Assembly (NCBI RefSeq): GCF_004342115.1
Contig: NZ_SMAC01000001.1
Location: forward strand, 1 to 64,000
Direction: 5' to 3'
Origin: Mannheimia haemolytica
Lineage (GTDB): Bacteria; Pseudomonadota; Gammaproteobacteria; Enterobacterales; Pasteurellaceae
Length of the DNA: 64,000 nucleotides
The translations under genes were made by a program, and so were the position numbers. Below are positions 63,121 to 64,000 of the stretch, in pieces. Below the pieces are notes generated by a model that made no database searches, was not told the DNA's origin, and was given only the letters and a program-made list of their open reading frames with translations. How positions within the stretch are numbered: position 1 is the first letter of the stretch; the number at the start of each line of letters is the position of its first letter.

Positions 63121-64000
63121 TTAATTAATTCCAATCCAATTCGGTAACGCCATCGAGATAGCAGGAATGTAGGTGATTAACACCAAGAAGCCTAATAGCA
63201 GTAATAGCCACGGCATTGCGGCTTTAATTACATCAGACAGTGGCATTTTCGATACCGCAGAGGCAACGAATAAGTTCAAGCCGATTGGTGGGGTGATCAA
63301 GCCGATTTCCATATTCACCACCATAATAATCCCTAAGTGGATTGGGTCAATGCCGAGTTGTACCGCAATCGGGAATAAAATTGGGGCAAGGATTAAGATA
63401 ATCGCAGACGGCTCCATAAATGCCCCCGCAATTAATAGCACGATGTTTACCACTAATAGGAATGTCCACGGCTGTAAATTCCATTCAACCACTGTATTAG
63501 TGATGAGCTGTGGAATTTGTTCGGTCGTCAGAACGTGGGCGAATAACATTGCATTGGCAATGATAAACATCAACATTACGCTTAATTTGGCGGATTCCAG
63601 CAAGACTTTCGGGCAATCACGCAGTTTGACATCTTTATAGATAAAGACAGCCACAAACCACGAGTAAACCGCTGCTACCGCTGCAGCTTCGGTTGGGGTG
63701 AAGATGCCGCTGTAAATACCGCCTAAGATAATCACCATCAGCAATAAGCCCCAAATCGCTTTACGGGCGGCGGTAAACCACTCTTTTACCGTTGCACGAG
63801 GCTGTGCCGGTAAGTTTTTAATACGAGCGACAACGTAGATAGCAATCATCAATACCAAGCCAAGCATTAAGCCCGGCACAACCCCTGCCATAAATAATTT
63901 ACCGACTGAGGTTTCAGTTGAAGCGGCATATACCACCATTACTACCGATGGCGGAATTAAGATACCAAGTGTACCTGCATTACAGATAATCCCCGTACCA
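63121..64000 (-). CDS. TRAP transporter large permease (DctM), 5' end outside window
   Basis: This is the C-terminal 292 or so residues of a DctM-type large membrane subunit. The frame is open from the window edge, with GTGIICNAGTLGILIPPSVV before the first internal Met at 63939, so the gene is cut by the window rather than starting there. Further motifs are FMEPSAIILILAPILFPIAV and GLITPPIGLNLFVAS. TRAP carriers import organic acids or sialic acid by Na+ symport with a periplasmic receptor. The substrate cannot be told here, because the receptor gene is beyond the edge. Confidence 0.9.
   Translation of the reverse strand, partial: GTGIICNAGTLGILIPPSVVMVVYAASTETSVGKLFMAGVVPGLMLGLVLMIAIYVVARIKNLPAQPRATVKEWFTAARKAIWGLLLMVIILGGIYSGIFTPTEAAAVAAVYSWFVAVFIYKDVKLRDCPKVLLESAKLSVMLMFIIANAMLFAHVLTTEQIPQLITNTVVEWNLQPWTFLLVVNIVLLIAGAFMEPSAIILILAPILFPIAVQLGIDPIHLGIIMVVNMEIGLITPPIGLNLFVASAVSKMPLSDVIKAAMPWLLLLLGFLVLITYIPAISMALPNWIGIN

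Overview
The window is a chromosomal segment from a member of the Pasteurellaceae, most likely Mannheimia or a close relative. The main evidence is the DNA-uptake signal. The 9-mer ACAAGCGGT or its complement ACCGCTTGT occurs at least 17 times, against about 0.5 expected by chance in 64 kb on two strands. The Haemophilus-type 9-mer AAGTGCGGT was seen once. This marks the Actinobacillus pleuropneumoniae/Mannheimia branch. An alpha-fucosidase gene and a complete inositol pathway fit Mannheimia; the species is inferred, not proven. I saw no rRNA, tRNA, prophage, insertion sequence or CRISPR array.

Layout. (1) 0.2-4.5 kb, minus strand: afuABC, a periplasmic-binding-protein ABC importer with a perfect CRP site upstream. 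(2) 4.7-7.8 kb: a small glycine-zipper lipoprotein, then a DeoR-type regulator and glmS. (3) 8.0-16.5 kb: the spc and alpha ribosomal-protein operons (rplN to rplQ, with secY, rpmJ and rpoA). They carry a recognisable S8 target in rplE and an S4 pseudoknot before rpsM. The S10 operon that normally precedes rplN is absent and glmS lies there instead. (4) 16.6-21 kb: xylR, gntR, gntK and a gluconate permease, with two GntR operators and a CRP site. (5) 21-24.2 kb: a HypT-like LysR gene broken by one in-frame stop, divergent from an aspartate/glutamate racemase and a Dcu-family carrier. (6) 24.4-25.8 kb: a solitary gabD.

(7) 25.9-44.9 kb: a large myo-inositol catabolic island. It holds iolB, iolA, an ABC sugar importer, a second Gfo/Idh/MocA oxidoreductase, two small membrane proteins, iolG-iolE-iolD, iolC fused to a DUF2090 domain, a cytoplasmic GH29 fucosidase with a PTS EIIC, an RpiR-type regulator and a lone PTS EIIB domain. 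A 16-bp palindrome (TGAAAAATTTATTTCA or close variants) recurs before iolA/iolB, the ABC importer, iolD/iolC (twice), the fucosidase-EIIC pair and the RpiR gene itself. I read it as the operator of an IolR regulon that has taken in the fucosidase-PTS pair. CRP-like sites accompany most of these operators.

(8) 45-47.1 kb: the rpsP-rimM-trmD-rplS operon with an attenuator-like leader, followed by a two-gene toxin-antitoxin-like module. (9) 47.9-56 kb: a MazG-like hydrolase, roxA, accC-accB, a glycosyltransferase lodged between accB and aroQ, a GNAT acetyltransferase, dapD, an M15 peptidase and rsmJ. (10) 56-64 kb: ftsN, ubiF, a His-rich repeat protein, comM with a competence-type (CRP-S) site, menH, menD and the 3' part of a TRAP transporter large permease cut by the window edge.

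Overall this is housekeeping DNA interrupted by CRP-governed carbohydrate loci. The best candidates for undescribed biology are the shared IolR-like operator that joins inositol use to a fucosidase-PTS pair, the toxin-antitoxin-like module, the duplicated His/Cys-rich protein and the pair of uncharacterised membrane proteins in the iol island.
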